Positions 14,510 through 15,568 of a stretch of DNA of 15,568 bases are shown here, in pieces (the stretch's first letter is position 1; each line of letters begins with the position of its first letter). A program made the translations under genes and the position numbers. This stretch comes from CAZAPZ01 sp964487285 (GTDB taxonomy: Bacteria > Campylobacterota_A > Desulfurellia > JAADFJ01). The stretch spans positions 1 to 15,568 of the forward strand of contig CAZAPZ010000033.1 in NCBI GenBank assembly GCA_964487285.1, read 5' to 3'. Below the pieces are notes generated by a model that was given only the letters and a program-made list of their open reading frames with translations, searched no databases and had not been told where the DNA came from.

Positions 14510-15128
14510 TTAGAAATTTTGAAAGTCCGGTATCAGTCAGAGGATGATTAAATAGCTTATCAATGACAATAGGAGGAATGGTGGCAATATCAGCTCCGGC
14601 AAGAGCAGCTTCAATCACATGGGATGAATGCCTGACACTTGCAACAATAATTTCCGTTTCGTACCTATAGTTCTCAAAAATAGCCTTTATCTGCTCAATA
14701 AGTTCCATGCCGTTGTGCCCGACATCATCAAGTCTGCCCACAAACGGGCTCACAAACGATGCGCCTACTTTTGCGGCAAGCAGTGCTTGAGCAGGCGAAA
14801 AAACCAGCGTCACATTAGTTTTAATTCCTTTATCGGAAAGAACATTAACCGCTTTAATGCCATTTCTTGTCATAGGAATCTTGACCACTATATTCTTATC
14901 TATAGCTGAAAGTTCTTCTGCTTCGCCTATCATTCCGGTTGTATCGGCAGAAATAACCTCAGCGCTTATAGGTCCATCTACAAACGATGCAATCTCTTTT
15001 ATCACTGTTCTAAAATCCCTTCCTTCTTTGGAAATAAGAGACGGGTTCGTTGTAACTCCATCAATAATACCTATATCGTAGTAGTCTCTTATGGCATCCA
15101 CATCTGCTGTATCAATAAAAAATTTCAT
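14484..15128 (-). CDS. tal: Transaldolase of the small TalC/FSA-like subfamily
   Basis: A 214-residue TIM-barrel class I aldolase acting in the non-oxidative pentose phosphate pathway. Evidence: MKFFIDTADV with Asp6, GVTTNPSLI (24-32), the Schiff-base Lys83 in VVKIPMT, TNVTLVFSPAQA (104-115) and SPFVGRLDD (127-135). Small members are either transaldolases or fructose-6-phosphate aldolases. In E. coli FSA the key residues are Gln59 and Tyr131; the aligned residues here are Glu57 and Phe129, the transaldolase pattern. GAGGAAA precedes the ATG, which overlaps the upstream stop as ATGA. It is the second gene of the 15343-12037 block. Confidence 0.94.
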   Translation of the reverse strand: MKFFIDTADVDAIRDYYDIGIIDGVTTNPSLISKEGRDFRTVIKEIASFVDGPISAEVISADTTGMIGEAEELSAIDKNIVVKIPMTRNGIKAVNVLSDKGIKTNVTLVFSPAQALLAAKVGASFVSPFVGRLDDVGHNGMELIEQIKAIFENYRYETEIIVASVRHSSHVIEAALAGADIATIPPIVIDKLFNHPLTDTGLSKFLSDWEKKFG

Positions 15129-15343
15129 TGTTTTTCCTCTAAATATTTTTTTTCACATGTATCGGAACAAAAGTAGTGAGTTTCATTCCAATCCGTATGT
15201 TTTTTTGCATCTTCCTCTGGTAAATATATACTGCATTGTTCGCATTTAACAAGCTTATTATCTTCGGTTTTATTATGTTTTATAGATTTCTTAAGATATG
15301 CCCAAAAAATAACAAACAAAATAAAAAGTATTAAGTACTTCAT
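15125..15343 (-). CDS. PP0621-family-like small membrane-anchored zinc-binding protein
   Basis: A 72-residue protein with one N-terminal membrane helix (about 3-17), a short Lys-rich linker, and a C-terminal metal site: CEQCSIYLPEEDA, then HYFCSDTC about 20 residues later. The CxxC...CxxxC pattern with a preceding YF resembles the PP0621 family of small membrane proteins; their function is unknown. The metal domain probably faces the cytoplasm, given the Lys/His-rich segment after the helix (inference). It starts ATG 15343 with no ribosome binding site and lies 7 bp from a promoter -10 box. It overlaps the transaldolase gene by 4 bp and leads the operon. Confidence 0.75.
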   Translation of the reverse strand: MKYLILFILFVIFWAYLKKSIKHNKTEDNKLVKCEQCSIYLPEEDAKKHTDWNETHYFCSDTCEKKYLEEKQ

Positions 15344-15568
15344 AACGGCTATAATAAATAAAGCATCCTATTTGTCAATAACTTTGCTTAAGAGAAAAAA
15401 CTTAACATTAAATATGTATTGTGTAGATTTTGTCAGGTTTTCTTGACTGTCATTGATTTGCACACTACAGTATATTTTGGCTCTTCCGGCCTTATTGTGG
15501 ATCAAGGTCTAATTTGCCGCAATAAAATAGAATTGAAATCCTGTAATTCTTAAAGTTTCTGAATCCTC
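15344..15568. other. Right-edge non-coding stretch
   Basis: Apart from the minus-strand promoter at 15351-15378, nothing coding is apparent. A plus-strand TTGACT (15443-15448) with TACAGT 17 bp on (15466-15471) could drive a rightward gene beyond the window, but the -10 match is only partial and the region is cut off. Confidence 0.4.
15351..15378 (-). promoter_or_regulatory. Strong sigma-70 promoter of the PP0621-tal-rdgB-lptA-gltX operon
   Basis: Minus strand: a perfect TTGACA (15373-15378), a 16-bp spacer, then TATTAT (15351-15356), five of six to consensus; TTATAG two bases on is an alternative with an 18-bp spacer. The ATG of the first gene lies only 7 bp after the -10, so the transcript should start at or next to the A of ATG. 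This is the best-looking promoter in the window. Confidence 0.65.

Noticed and set aside
15443..15471. Rightward promoter at the window edge
   Set aside because: TTGACT-N17-TACAGT is only a partial match and no downstream gene is visible before the edge, so it is not listed as its own feature.
1..15568. tRNA, rRNA, CRISPR array, riboswitch or prophage
   Set aside because: No T-loop-like sequence outside genes, no regularly spaced repeats, no recognisable riboswitch core, and no integrase or phage genes were seen on either strand.

Overview
This is an AT-rich chromosomal window with densely packed housekeeping genes. The cell looks Gram-negative and respiring: there is an LptA-type lipopolysaccharide-transport protein, a complete tripartite TRAP uptake system, and an enzyme of the futalosine route to menaquinone. 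The long-form dihydropteroate synthase, the ftsH-folP neighbourhood and the TRAP system fit a Desulfobacterota/'Deltaproteobacteria'-like or Deferribacterota-like bacterium. That placement is inference, because no rRNA or other decisive marker is present.

Layout, left to right. Positions 1-134 hold the 3' end of an unrecognised plus-strand gene and a clear intrinsic terminator. mqnD (349-1197) is the only complete plus-strand gene; its end overlaps the convergent TRAP permease gene by 11 bp. Everything else is on the minus strand, in four transcription blocks that read right to left: (a) 15343-12037: small PP0621-like membrane zinc protein, transaldolase, rdgB, lptA-like, gltX, with every junction overlapping; (b) 11792-9026: a short Trm112/YcaR-type zinc-ribbon gene, tldD, tldE/pmbA; (c) 8782-4141: ftsH, folP, recO, miaA, with abutting or 4-bp-overlapping junctions; (d) 4070-1187: dctP, dctQ, dctM. 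Gaps of about 240, 243 and 70 bp separate the blocks and carry candidate promoters and palindromes.

How the genes work together: block (c) combines membrane-protein quality control (FtsH), folate synthesis, recombinational repair and tRNA modification. Block (b) is a TldD/TldE protease pair preceded by a small zinc-ribbon protein. Block (a) mixes sugar-phosphate metabolism, nucleotide-pool sanitation, outer-membrane biogenesis and tRNA charging. Block (d) is a self-contained organic-acid-type uptake system whose ligand cannot be read from sequence.

I found no clear novel system, phage, CRISPR array or tRNA. The observations most worth a second look are the short Trm112-like gene that appears to start at ATT behind a perfect AGGAGG, a perfect 11-bp-arm palindrome in the ftsH leader, a promoter placed so that the transaldolase operon mRNA would be leaderless, and atypical residues in otherwise conserved motifs of FtsH, FolP and RecO.
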